A stretch of 64,000 nucleotides of DNA. Source: Pectobacterium aquaticum. Its GTDB lineage: Bacteria; Pseudomonadota; Gammaproteobacteria; Enterobacterales; Enterobacteriaceae. Under the pieces are notes generated by a model. That model had not been told where the DNA came from and ran no database searches. It saw only the letters and a list, made by a program, of their open reading frames with translations. Location: contig NZ_CP086253.1 in NCBI RefSeq assembly GCF_003382565.3, positions 496,001 through 560,000 on the forward strand, read 5' to 3'. The first letter of the stretch is position 1. Each line of letters starts with the position of its first letter. Of the stretch, positions 8,694-17,357 are shown piece after piece. The translations under genes were made by a program, and so were the position numbers.

Positions 8694-9664
8694 GTCGATG
8701 GCGAACCCGGTTACGGCCGATTGCAGTTGGCATTATGCTCACGACCGCGTGTGAGCCTGCTGCGATTGCTGCCGTTAACACCGCACAAATCGTTGCCAGC
8801 GCTATTTCTCCAGGGTGTATCAGTTGGCGTGTCAGTGGCATCTGTTACTGGCTATTCTGCACGAAATTCGGCTGTACCATTCGCACGTCCGTCAAAGTCA
8901 CTCACTTTATTCCTGATGCAGTGGTATCCACGTATATGGCTCCAGGAGGCAATCCCTGGTCAGAAATGTCTCTGGTCAGTCAAGGTGCTGGCGGGTTGGA
9001 AAGTACGGTGACCAGTGGGTTAAGCGGGGTCACTGCCGGCGGAGGGAACGCGGCAGATATTAAAGATCCGGGGCGACGAAAATCCAATATCAAATTCAAG
9101 TATGCGGATGCGATCGGCCACCCAGCCTCGACCCTCATCGGTGGACAAATCCCCGGTTATTCCTGCGATAGCGTTGCCACGCCGCTCATGCCGTATTTTC
9201 TGAGTACACTGGATTCTCTCGCCTGGCGAACGGGAATTCCTGAATCGCTGTATCCTGAGGCGCTCATTCCTGGCCAACGCGAAGTAGGCAGCATTGCGTC
9301 TGGAAATATGTGGGGGAATGTTTATCCCCGTTCTGGATTTGTCCAGCATACCGATGACGATAAAGCGTCCGCCGTTGTCGCCCAACGTGTGGCAGACATT
9401 ATTACGCGCTCTGGTCAACTGCACGTCTATCAGCCCCTGACGGGTTCCCGCCGCGATGGTTACTGGCCTCCAGAGCCTGTCGTGGAAAACACCAACAATC
9501 ACAAGTGGCAGCGCTTATCTCCACAGCTAACGTCTTCCTGCGCGATCTTCCCTGATGGTGACCGCATGTCAGCGGAGAATGGCAGTGCAGCCTATACCCT
9601 CTGGCAACCATATAGTTGCTGCCAACGCCGTGGTCAGCGGTTGTTATCTGTTACGAATTTTTAA
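8690..9664 (+). CDS. ICE conjugation protein, PFL_4710-like (TraU-like)
   Basis: A 324-residue exported protein. The N-terminus has a signal-like segment (residues 11-27), then the TraU-type region 'AISPGCISWRVSGICYWLFCTKFGC' whose many cysteines suggest disulphide bonds in the periplasm. The family (TIGR03756-type) is required for DNA transfer in type G and F systems. Gene order PFL_4709-4710-4711 is conserved here. The start overlaps the previous stop; the stop is ten bases before the next start. The protein is complete and shows no damaged motif. Confidence 0.82.
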   Translation: MSRWRTRLRPIAVGIMLTTACEPAAIAAVNTAQIVASAISPGCISWRVSGICYWLFCTKFGCTIRTSVKVTHFIPDAVVSTYMAPGGNPWSEMSLVSQGAGGLESTVTSGLSGVTAGGGNAADIKDPGRRKSNIKFKYADAIGHPASTLIGGQIPGYSCDSVATPLMPYFLSTLDSLAWRTGIPESLYPEALIPGQREVGSIASGNMWGNVYPRSGFVQHTDDDKASAVVAQRVADIITRSGQLHVYQPLTGSRRDGYWPPEPVVENTNNHKWQRLSPQLTSSCAIFPDGDRMSAENGSAAYTLWQPYSCCQRRGQRLLSVTNF

Positions 9665-9673
9665 GGAATAACG

Positions 9674-11098
9674 ATGAACATGAAACTTTGTGTGCTGGCT
9701 ATTGGACTGCATTTGATTACGCCATGCGTTTTCGCCGATCAGTTCAACGTCAATTTGCCTCAGGCGAATAGTGGGGCGCTGGGGTATGGGGCTGATGTCA
9801 GCGGGGCAGTATCAGACAAACTATTTTATACGCTCGGTGGCGGCTCTGTGATTTCTCAGCCGGCGACGCGTATCAGTATGGAGAAGTTGGGTGTGGATCT
9901 CGGTTGGAGCTCGGATCTGCAGTGCGGTAATTTCGACCTGAAAACAACGGTTGGCAATCAGTTGAATGGGGTGACATCCGGATTCAAAAATCTGATGGGG
10001 GAAGTTATTCAGGGAGCGACTGGTGCGGTGTCTAGTTTACCCGGCGCCATTATTCAACGAGCGAGCCCAGGACTTTATGACATGCTGACTAACGGAGTTC
10101 TTCAGGCAAATGTCGCATTTGATAAAGCCATGTTTAACTGCCAAAACATGACCAAACGAATGATGGATTTTTCGGATTCCAGCAAATGGACCCAATCAGC
10201 ACAGGCTGATGAATACAAGCAACTGGTCAACAGCGGAAAAGCGGATGCCATTCAAACGGATAATGATTCCCAGAAACTCACCGGCAATAATGGCCAAAAC
10301 TGGATTGGTGGTCAGCGACGTGGTGGTAAAGGACAGCCTGCTATTCGTCCGACACATGATCTGGTCTCGGCGGGCTATAACATGATGAATAGTCAGCCGG
10401 TGTTGAGTACATCTTCCGTCAGTACCAGCAATTGTACGGGCTCTGTTTGTCAGAAATTCCCCAATGCGGAGGAGGCAGCAAAGGCCGTTGTCCAGGTACT
10501 TGGCGATCGCTCGATGCGGACCTGTAAAGTTGCCTCTGAATGCACCAGTGGGGATGAGGCTCAGCAACCCGGTACGACTCAGGCGGGAACGGGATTTGCT
10601 CCTATGTTGGAGGATGCGACGAAAGCGAATCTGGAACAACTAGCGAAAATGGTTAACGGGGTAGAGAAGCCAACGGCTGCAAATCTGGCCAAACTGAAAG
10701 CCGGAAGCCTGACTATTACCAGTGGCGTTATCCGTGCTTTACAACGCGACCCGGATAATGCCGCGTTAACGGGGCGGTTGGCCAGCGAACTGGCGATGGC
10801 GGATACGGTTGATACGGCATTACTGATGCGCCGTATGCTGATGACTGGAATGTCTGAGCCAAATGCCGCGGCTCAGGAAGCTGCTGTTGATGAAGGAACC
10901 CGGCGTATTGAGTCGCTCGATCGGGAAATTAATGCACTGAAGAACGAGATGGAACTCAAGCGCGAGCTGGCACGTAACTCAGTGCTGACCATCATCGAAC
11001 GGGAAAACAGTCGTGTAGAAACCAACCCGCAGAAGCAAATCCAGGACAACACGGATACGCGTTTCAACCAGATGACTATTCCTGCCCAGAGTAATTAG
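9674..11098 (+). CDS. ICE conjugation protein, PFL_4711-like
   Basis: A 474-residue periplasmic protein with a signal peptide (cleavage near VFADQ, residue 21) and a ribosome-binding site AAGGAA before the ATG. The family (TIGR03755-type) follows TraU-like genes in SPI-7/PFGI-1 elements and may play a role like TraH or TraN, although its exact function is not settled. A Cys-containing central region ('NCTGSVCQKFP', 'CKVASECTSG') and a long helical C-terminal coiled coil (about residues 395-450) are visible. It stops two bases before the following membrane-protein gene. Confidence 0.8.
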   Translation: MNMKLCVLAIGLHLITPCVFADQFNVNLPQANSGALGYGADVSGAVSDKLFYTLGGGSVISQPATRISMEKLGVDLGWSSDLQCGNFDLKTTVGNQLNGVTSGFKNLMGEVIQGATGAVSSLPGAIIQRASPGLYDMLTNGVLQANVAFDKAMFNCQNMTKRMMDFSDSSKWTQSAQADEYKQLVNSGKADAIQTDNDSQKLTGNNGQNWIGGQRRGGKGQPAIRPTHDLVSAGYNMMNSQPVLSTSSVSTSNCTGSVCQKFPNAEEAAKAVVQVLGDRSMRTCKVASECTSGDEAQQPGTTQAGTGFAPMLEDATKANLEQLAKMVNGVEKPTAANLAKLKAGSLTITSGVIRALQRDPDNAALTGRLASELAMADTVDTALLMRRMLMTGMSEPNAAAQEAAVDEGTRRIESLDREINALKNEMELKRELARNSVLTIIERENSRVETNPQKQIQDNTDTRFNQMTIPAQSN

Positions 11099-11100
11099 CT

Positions 11101-11472
11101 ATGTCTGAATCTAAAGAGACACTACCTCAACCTTCTCTGAAACGGCTACGCCAGGGAACCAAAGTGCTGCTGCTCGCGCTGGCATTCAGCTCTGGCGTTA
11201 TGTTTATTGCATTTCTGATCGCGAGTATTGGCTTGTCCTATTCGGATGAATTCTTAGCGCTACGCCACTGGATGCAGCGAACGAGCACTGGCTGGTTGGT
11301 CTGGCGGTTGATGCTGTACAGCGCGCTGGGATGGGGACTCTGGAAAATCTGGCATGCGCCAGGATGTAAGCCTGAGTATAAAGCGTCGCTGAAACGGATG
11401 GCCATCGTGAGCGCGCTGTTTTTGTTAGCGTGTGAATACGCCATGTATATCGATACAGGGGCGGCGCGATGA
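11101..11472 (+). CDS. small ICE membrane protein in transfer operon
   Basis: A 123-residue protein with three predicted membrane helices (about residues 22-48, 68-82 and 97-114) and charged loops. It lies between the PFL_4711-like and TraG-like genes and overlaps the latter by four bases, the usual place for a short membrane protein in this ICE class. I cannot assign a specific family. Function is inferred only from its place in the mating-pair operon. Confidence 0.65.
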   Translation: MSESKETLPQPSLKRLRQGTKVLLLALAFSSGVMFIAFLIASIGLSYSDEFLALRHWMQRTSTGWLVWRLMLYSALGWGLWKIWHAPGCKPEYKASLKRMAIVSALFLLACEYAMYIDTGAAR

Positions 11473-13007
11473 CCGCGAACAGCTATCTCGAGTATTTTCT
11501 GACACTGTTGGGCTGGGTCATTAATAATGGCCTGTGGAACATTCTGATTGGTACCGGGCTTTTTGCTGCGCCGCTGGCGTTTAAAGTTGTTGGTATCTGG
11601 ATGAAGGTTAGGGAAGAAGGGGAGGATGAGGGTAACAAGGGGATGCTGTCTTTGCCTCGCATCGAGAACGCACTCTATGGTGCGTTCTTTGTCATGCTGG
11701 CTTGCTGTGTACCACTGATTAATTTGAGTCTAAGTACCATGCAATACGATACGTCTCGGGCGAAAATGTGCGGAACCTGGACAACGCAGTCTCCGGATGA
11801 AAGTGGATATTCAAGTGTGGTATCCAGCCTCGGCGATCAGACAGCTGCGGTACCCTTTTGGTGGGCTGTCGTACATCGCCTGTCAAAAGGCGTAACGCAG
11901 GCTGCGGTCGCAACCATTCCTTGTCGACCGGATTTGCGCCAGGTTCGTTTTGAGGTGCAGAGGACCAGCATCAGCAATCCGGCTCTTGCTGAAGAACTGC
12001 AGGACTTTACCAACGACTGCTATGCGCTCGCGCTATACACGTGGAAGCAGCAAGACCAGGGGGCTACAACGGATAAGGATGTGCTGAAGGACATCGAATG
12101 GCTAGGCAGCTCAACATTTCGTTCCCGCTATTATGGTGAACTGAACTCAAAAATGCCGCGGTCAAATTTTCCCTGGAGCGATGCCAGGGACAGTGGTCGG
12201 CCGAATACGGGGCGAGGTGGTTACCCCACCTGTAATGAATGGTGGTCCACAGCGGATACCGGTTTGCAGGATAGGGTAGTCAATCAAGCTGATCCTGGTA
12301 TGTGGCTGCGTCTTTCTGCTGCACTGAAAATGATGGGGAAAAGCACGGCTGACTATAAAGAAGCGGTGATCAGGCGCCTGGTGAGTCCTCAGAGCCTAAA
12401 TATCTCTCAAGGGGGGCAGGTTTACGCTGGTTACGGGGGTAATGCGGACTTCACTACGATGAATACCGTCAATCGGTTTGGTGCCATTGCCGGCGGCGCG
12501 TTGGGAAGTCTGGGAGCATTTCCGGCATTTGATGCCATGCGCCAGGCGCTACCGATGGTTCAGGCCATATTGTTGATGGCTGTCTGCGTCATGCTGCCGT
12601 TGGTTCTGGCTTTTGGTGTATATGAATTCAAGGTCGTGATTACTTTAACGTTCGTGATATTCGCGCTGAATTTCCTGACGTTCTGGTGGGAACTGGCACG
12701 ATGGCTCGACAGCTGGCTACTTGAAGCACTGTACAGCTCGGATACCCACAGCCGATTCAATCTGGCTGGTTTTCAGAACACTTCTGACGATATGGTCATG
12801 AACTTTGTGATGGGAACGATGTTTATCGTTCTACCGACTCTTTGGGTGGGGGCGTTATCGTGGGCTGGCGTAAATATAGGAAATGTAATGTCAAATGCGA
12901 TCGGTACTGGTGTGTCTAAAGCTCAGAGCTCTGCTGAGCAGGCGGGAGGCGCAGCATCAAAAGGAATTAGTTCATTCGCCGGAGGAGTTAATGAGGGCTC
13001 GAAATAG
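11469..13007 (+). CDS. conjugal transfer protein, TraG N-terminal-like
   Basis: A 512-residue inner-membrane protein with several membrane helices: two or three in the first 100 residues and a cluster at about 355-460. Layout matches the TraG N-terminal domain family (mating-pair formation/stabilisation), which is the last gene of the PFL_4711-TraG segment in SPI-7-type ICEs. The protein stops after a Ser/Gly/Ala-rich tail and lacks the long periplasmic C-terminal domain of F-plasmid TraG; this short form is normal for this ICE class. A strong terminator follows at once, so it closes the transfer operon. Confidence 0.8.
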   Translation: MTANSYLEYFLTLLGWVINNGLWNILIGTGLFAAPLAFKVVGIWMKVREEGEDEGNKGMLSLPRIENALYGAFFVMLACCVPLINLSLSTMQYDTSRAKMCGTWTTQSPDESGYSSVVSSLGDQTAAVPFWWAVVHRLSKGVTQAAVATIPCRPDLRQVRFEVQRTSISNPALAEELQDFTNDCYALALYTWKQQDQGATTDKDVLKDIEWLGSSTFRSRYYGELNSKMPRSNFPWSDARDSGRPNTGRGGYPTCNEWWSTADTGLQDRVVNQADPGMWLRLSAALKMMGKSTADYKEAVIRRLVSPQSLNISQGGQVYAGYGGNADFTTMNTVNRFGAIAGGALGSLGAFPAFDAMRQALPMVQAILLMAVCVMLPLVLAFGVYEFKVVITLTFVIFALNFLTFWWELARWLDSWLLEALYSSDTHSRFNLAGFQNTSDDMVMNFVMGTMFIVLPTLWVGALSWAGVNIGNVMSNAIGTGVSKAQSSAEQAGGAASKGISSFAGGVNEGSK

Positions 13008-13016
13008 TCAAAAATG

Positions 13017-13042
13017 AAAGGGGGAGCGTGAGCTCCCCTTTA
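13017..13042 (+). terminator. terminator of the transfer operon
   Basis: The stem GGGGAGC/GCTCCCC with a GTGA loop is extended by AAA/TTT around one bulged G and is followed by T residues. It sits nine bases after the TraG-like stop codon. Confidence 0.75.
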
Positions 13043-13063
13043 GTTCTAAAGTTGTTTCTATAA

Positions 13064-13492
13064 TTATTGATTATAGTTTTTAACATCATCACCGTAAGGA
13101 CATCCGTGATAATGGGGGTCATTATGGGGATGGCTTAAATCAAAGTAGTCAGTTTCTTTCGATGACTCGAATGTCGAAAGGCCAACAAATCCATCTGTGC
13201 TATGGTTTTGTTCCGCTGCCTTATTGGAGATGTTTCCACAGAGAATCGATGCCAAGCCCGCAGCAAACAGTAGAACAACTGAAAGGATTGCACTTCCTAG
13301 TAGTATTCCAGATACAAACAACACGAGTCCTGCGACAACAGGAATGTGACCTATCAGCTTGGGTAAATGGTTTTTGGTCGCCCATCTTACGCATGCCATA
13401 TCCAATTGTTTCAGGCGGTTTCTGGTACCCTTCCAGATACCTGCAGCTTTAAGTCCACGCTTATAGGCTTGGTTCTTTGCTGTGCTTTGCAT
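13064..13492 (-). CDS. small membrane protein, unknown
   Basis: A 142-residue protein facing the transfer operon. I chose the ATG at 13492 because AAGGA lies seven bases upstream; an ATG at 13522 has no ribosome-binding site. The N-terminus is basic, then two adjacent hydrophobic helices (about residues 52-92), then a polar tail rich in His/Asp/Tyr that may bind metal. A small membrane protein often follows TraG in this ICE class, but this sequence does not let me name a family. Confidence 0.55.
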   Translation of the reverse strand: MQSTAKNQAYKRGLKAAGIWKGTRNRLKQLDMACVRWATKNHLPKLIGHIPVVAGLVLFVSGILLGSAILSVVLLFAAGLASILCGNISNKAAEQNHSTDGFVGLSTFESSKETDYFDLSHPHNDPHYHGCPYGDDVKNYNQ

Positions 13493-13727
13493 CTGAATAT
13501 CCTTCTCAATGGAATATCTCATGGTTACATTTTAGTCTAGTGAAGGACGCAAATCCATCAAATTAAAAGGGATTAAGTTACCTTTTATTAATTCCTGCGT
13601 TGATATTTTTCAGTAACGTGACCGCATCACTGCCGGCATCTGAAACTGCACCTCACTTCCGTTGAACTGATGGACTTGTTCCCCATCAACGCCTGCAACA
13701 CTTTGTTTAGGTGAATTTTTAGTGTAG
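13493..13727. other. intergenic, no gene seen
   Basis: An AT-rich gap between two minus-strand genes. Short frames here have no ribosome-binding site or recognisable protein sequence. It presumably carries the promoter of the small membrane protein gene. Confidence 0.4.
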
Positions 13728-15260
13728 TCAGAACGGAGTATCATCCGGATCAACACCGATATCCCATGGCGATTGATCAGGAACAGGTAAGGATTTGACA
13801 TGGCACCTCTCCCGCCTGACTGAGTCACTGGAATATTCAAAGCGGGCGGCTCTGATGTGATGAACACTGACCGAAGGCAGGTCAACTTCCAGCGCAGGCT
13901 CTCGATGATCCTGAAAGTGGGGCAGGAGTTCATCCTCATTTACTTCTACTTCCGGTTGGGAAGGAACTTTCCCTTCCTGCACAAACTCTGTCACACAGAG
14001 ATCCGGCTCCCACTCGTCTTCATTGTACTGACACACGAAATTGATTCCGCAGTCTTTCTGAGTCGGAAGCCTCTGCCAGCGCACACGGGAAGCCTTGTGG
14101 AACAGGACGACATTGTAGCTGCCATCCGCCACAGGACCAGCCAGTTGTACTGACGGATAAAGGATCCCATCAAGGTTTAACTGGGCTGAATCTGCCAGGT
14201 ATTCTGCAATGACCTGGGTCGGGATATAGCTAAAGTCCTCATCTCCAGGCAGCACAGGGGTTACAAGCCGACTGGTCAGCGACCGCAGAAAAGCTGCCTG
14301 TTCGCGTTTTTGGATAAAATCCGGATCGAGCATGCTGCCACTGTCCAAGACACTCTTGAGCGCAGGGAGATTCAGCAACCTGAGTGGACGGATCAGGCTG
14401 AACTTCGCGCACACAACATCGCAACCTACCGGTGGACGTATCTCTGAAATGGTTGTTTCCACTGAGCTGGCGCCATAAAAAACAGAAATTCCCTTGGCGC
14501 TCATACGGTTTGCACCACTGAACCGGTGAGGCGGCGGACCTAACTCTCGATCAGGCGTTACCATCATTTTCTCCAGTTCATCCTGGTTGCGGCTCCATCG
14601 GGAACGGTAAAGGAAAGTAACGCCAGTACCTGGTCCCGCATCGGTGATCACTGTTTGTTCCCCGTCTACTTGTAAGCTATCCAACCCGCTAAAAATACCG
14701 TCAAGCGTTTTCCGGACAGAGTTGTTGATATAGCGAGATTCGCTCTTAAGAGAGGCCACGAAAATTGCCCACATGGAATCCAGACGTTTGGTGCTCACTT
14801 TCCGGCGTTCCTTATAAAATGAATCCGCCGCAAATTCGGTTTCCTGCCCACTGTAGTCATGATGGTCGAAGCTTGCGTGTTTTTCCTCAAGGACCTGTTG
14901 AATATCTTGCGCTACAGCAGGGCACGTCTGCAGCAGCTCTTCAATGACCTGAACGATAGGATCCCCATCACGACACCAGTCATGTTCAGAGTGTCTAAGC
15001 ATGGCGTATTCCAGATCTGAAGGTTCTTCCGACGTACGAAAAAAATGCGCGTCAAGGGCTTGTTCAGTCAACTCGCTCACAACGGCAAGGGTAAAACAGG
15101 ACTGTATATTGCCGCAGTAATGACAGGTATGCCGCATGCCGTCTGCCACTATATGGGCACAGAGAAAAGGTTCTTTGATACAGTTTGCGCAAATCCAGAT
15201 CTTATCGGGCTCATTGCTGCACATGGGGGATATCTCAGGCAGGGAATTAGTACTCGACAT
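13728..15260 (-). CDS. RES-domain protein with Cys-rich N-terminus
   Basis: A 510-residue protein. Residues 22-50 contain C-x2-C, C, H and C-x2-C patterns typical of a zinc finger; a helical segment (about 60-200) resembles the N-terminal region of large RES proteins. The RES core begins near residue 243 ('HRFSGANRMSAKGISVFYG' followed by 'ETTISEIRP'), with the conserved Arg, Tyr and Glu positions of the family. Small RES toxins of RES-Xre pairs degrade NAD+; long RES proteins are found among mobile-element cargo. No Xre-like antitoxin lies next to it: the nearest HTH gene (15,719) is on the same strand but upstream across a 450-base gap. Toxic activity is therefore inference. Confidence 0.7.
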   Translation of the reverse strand: MSSTNSLPEISPMCSNEPDKIWICANCIKEPFLCAHIVADGMRHTCHYCGNIQSCFTLAVVSELTEQALDAHFFRTSEEPSDLEYAMLRHSEHDWCRDGDPIVQVIEELLQTCPAVAQDIQQVLEEKHASFDHHDYSGQETEFAADSFYKERRKVSTKRLDSMWAIFVASLKSESRYINNSVRKTLDGIFSGLDSLQVDGEQTVITDAGPGTGVTFLYRSRWSRNQDELEKMMVTPDRELGPPPHRFSGANRMSAKGISVFYGASSVETTISEIRPPVGCDVVCAKFSLIRPLRLLNLPALKSVLDSGSMLDPDFIQKREQAAFLRSLTSRLVTPVLPGDEDFSYIPTQVIAEYLADSAQLNLDGILYPSVQLAGPVADGSYNVVLFHKASRVRWQRLPTQKDCGINFVCQYNEDEWEPDLCVTEFVQEGKVPSQPEVEVNEDELLPHFQDHREPALEVDLPSVSVHHIRAARFEYSSDSVRRERCHVKSLPVPDQSPWDIGVDPDDTPF

Positions 15261-15531
15261 ATTATCAGACTGAGCCTGGCCAGAAAGTATGCTTCTGATT
15301 TTTGGGGGGGCGGATCTCAGGAAAAGAAGAGAAAGATTAATGTCAGAAAAGCACTAATTAACATTGATTACTGTGATTAATGGATTATTGCCTGTGATGC
15401 AAATAACAGCACTCATTCAACCCCATCAGACAATAAAACAAGGATGGGAAATTTTTTCAAAATCTTCATATCAACCGGCCTTTAAGGCCGTACCGCATTT
15501 CCTAAATACAGTTTTAGAGAAGGAAAATTCT

Positions 15532-15729
15532 ATGACTGTATTTTTGATGGCGGTTGCCTATGGCATTTTTAAAACGGGTGGTTTCATTTTATTAGTGGTG
15601 AAGGGCTATCAGGGCTGGACCTGGTTCTTCAAGAACTATGACGACCTTCCCCATATCTATCGCTCACGCTGGCGATACCAGAGGCGATTCATTTTTAGAC
15701 GCATCTGGAAGCGTATCTTCAATCACTGA
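15532..15729 (+). CDS. possible small membrane protein
   Basis: A 65-residue frame with an AGAAGGA ribosome-binding site nine bases before the ATG at 15532. It contains one hydrophobic helix (residues 3-24) and a very basic C-terminus (RSRWRYQRRFIFRRIWKR). It overlaps the 3' end of the HTH gene on the other strand by 11 bases. It resembles a type I toxin in shape, but there is no other evidence for that. Confidence 0.35.
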   Translation: MTVFLMAVAYGIFKTGGFILLVVKGYQGWTWFFKNYDDLPHIYRSRWRYQRRFIFRRIWKRIFNH

Positions 15730-16009
15730 TAATGTTATCGAGCGGCATCCCGAGCCCAGCCAGGCAGCACAGGCAGCACCAAGTGGTGAACACCATCCGG
15801 GTCTGGCCGGATTTCCATTTGCGGATGGTGCGTTCGTCCACATCCAGCCGGTTGGCCAGTTGGATGTCAGTCAGGGGGATCAGCCCCCGAACCAGAACGA
15901 TTTCGTGTGCTGAGGGTGCCTGCCAGTGTTCTCCGCTGACCAGTGTGTACCCGTTGAATGTTTCGGCCTCGATCAGCCCGTACAGGTACTGTTGATTTTC
16001 AGCGTTCAT
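15719..16009 (-). CDS. small helix-turn-helix DNA-binding protein
   Basis: A 96-residue protein read from the ATG at 16009, which has AAGG six bases upstream; a longer frame from 16087 would overlap the neighbouring gene. Residues 45-68 ('TDIQLANRLDVDERTIRKWKSG') are a typical helix-turn-helix, with the 'LxVDERTIRKW' recognition helix. It follows the 344-residue unknown gene by ten bases and is probably co-transcribed, as a regulator or antitoxin-like partner of that unit. No closer family can be named. Confidence 0.65.
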   Translation of the reverse strand: MNAENQQYLYGLIEAETFNGYTLVSGEHWQAPSAHEIVLVRGLIPLTDIQLANRLDVDERTIRKWKSGQTRMVFTTWCCLCCLAGLGMPLDNIISD

Positions 16010-16019
16010 TGTGGCCTTA

Positions 16020-17042
16020 TCAGGAATTCCGTGGAATAAGGAGCGACCTGACATCCACAGTGGCATCTTCCGTCTCGTCGTTTTCACTACCCTGTGTCAG
16101 CTCATCAATATACTGGCGAATTTGCGCTGTCTGTTCCAGGTAGCGACACAACTGGAGGGCAATTTTTACTCTGTCATCGGATAACTTACGCCCCCGGAAT
16201 GCATCTGACCGAAGCTCTACAGGCGTTTGAGATGAGTATTTCTTGTGGTAGATGCTCATCACCTCATTGTGCAGCTTGGCAAAACTCATATTGTTTTTCA
16301 GGTGCAAATCATTACTGTAAATGTCCCAGGCAGTGTCTAGGTCATTTTGTGTAAGTAATATCCAGCCATAAAGAGTCTTGCTTTTATCTATTTCACCATG
16401 GTACACGTTGCCACAGCTGTCAGCATAGATGTACTCTCTGAGCAGCGTTCTGAGCCGTTCTTCCAGAAGACCGAGTTTAGTTCGTAGCTGCTTCTGGACA
16501 TTGTCAATCTTGTTATGGATGGCCAGATTCAGTGTGAGCATATAGAAAAACAGATTGATATGGGCCTCGGTGACGGCGTTAAAACGACGTTCCGCCTCCC
16601 CATCCGGCAGATTTTTTATACCCAGTTCTGTTGATAGACGGTTTCCGTGGTGCTCCAGTACCGCATAGAGCCTTGTTCCATGATGTTTCACCGCACGGAG
16701 TTCGTCCTCGGATGGCATTTCGAAACACCCATCATACAGATCGATAAACTGCTGATAGGTTATGCCGGCATTTTCAAATCGCTCATCTCTGATGGCGTCC
16801 AGTATCCGTGTTACCTGCTGACGGACTTCCCACTGAAAGGCTTCCACATCAACATCATTGTAGATGAGGGTGTTCGACTGCATCGCTATCAGGTAGGTGG
16901 GGAGCATTTCCGGCACACGCTGGTTGGAAATGAGCCTGCCGGTGCTTGTCTCCCTGATCGGCTGACGTGGCTGTTCCTTAACAGCCTCTCCGGAAGCAAG
17001 TTTCCTCTCAATATCAGACCGCTTGTGTAATTCGCTGGCCAT
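16020..17042 (-). CDS. unknown 340-residue cargo protein
   Basis: I take the start at 17042 because GGAG lies six bases upstream; an upstream ATG at 17054 overlaps that site. The protein is mostly helical and charged, with no signal peptide or membrane segment and no motif I recognise. A 'MPSEDELRAVKHHGTRLY' segment and a His/Lys-rich middle are visible. It forms a probable two-gene unit with the HTH gene downstream and diverges from the ribbon-helix-helix gene at 17358. The two promoters would share the 315-base gap that carries three palindromes. Function unknown. Confidence 0.5.
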   Translation of the reverse strand: MASELHKRSDIERKLASGEAVKEQPRQPIRETSTGRLISNQRVPEMLPTYLIAMQSNTLIYNDVDVEAFQWEVRQQVTRILDAIRDERFENAGITYQQFIDLYDGCFEMPSEDELRAVKHHGTRLYAVLEHHGNRLSTELGIKNLPDGEAERRFNAVTEAHINLFFYMLTLNLAIHNKIDNVQKQLRTKLGLLEERLRTLLREYIYADSCGNVYHGEIDKSKTLYGWILLTQNDLDTAWDIYSNDLHLKNNMSFAKLHNEVMSIYHKKYSSQTPVELRSDAFRGRKLSDDRVKIALQLCRYLEQTAQIRQYIDELTQGSENDETEDATVDVRSLLIPRNS

Positions 17043-17256
17043 TCTTATCTCCATCTGTGTGCAATCAAAGTCGTGTAATTAAAGCTTATAGCCCTTCCCC
17101 ACGCAAAATTTCCGCTTATGGCTTTTTTCGGATCTCCGAAGAAGAAAAGGATTATTCCCTTTAACGCAACAAAATCACGGCATTGTGCCAGAAAATGGAT
17201 TAATGCAATTTATTTCACAGTAACAGCTAATAATTACAGATTCAGGGAAAACAATG

Positions 17257-17329
17257 GTAAAGCAAAAACGCTTTACATAAAAGGTAAAGCAGATATGCTA
17301 CGCGAAAATGTAAAGCAATAATGCTTTAC
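17257..17329. promoter_or_regulatory. three palindromic operator-like sites
   Basis: Half-site GTAAAGC pairs with GCTTTAC in dyads at 17257-17276 and 17310-17329. A shorter degenerate copy (GTAAAGCA, GATA, TGCTAC) lies at 17284-17301. Starts are 27 and 26 bases apart, so they lie roughly on one face of the helix. The last copy ends 28 bases before the start of the ribbon-helix-helix gene, a likely autoregulator. Confidence 0.65.
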
Positions 17330-17357
17330 GGTGAATGTCCGTAAGAGGAACACGACT

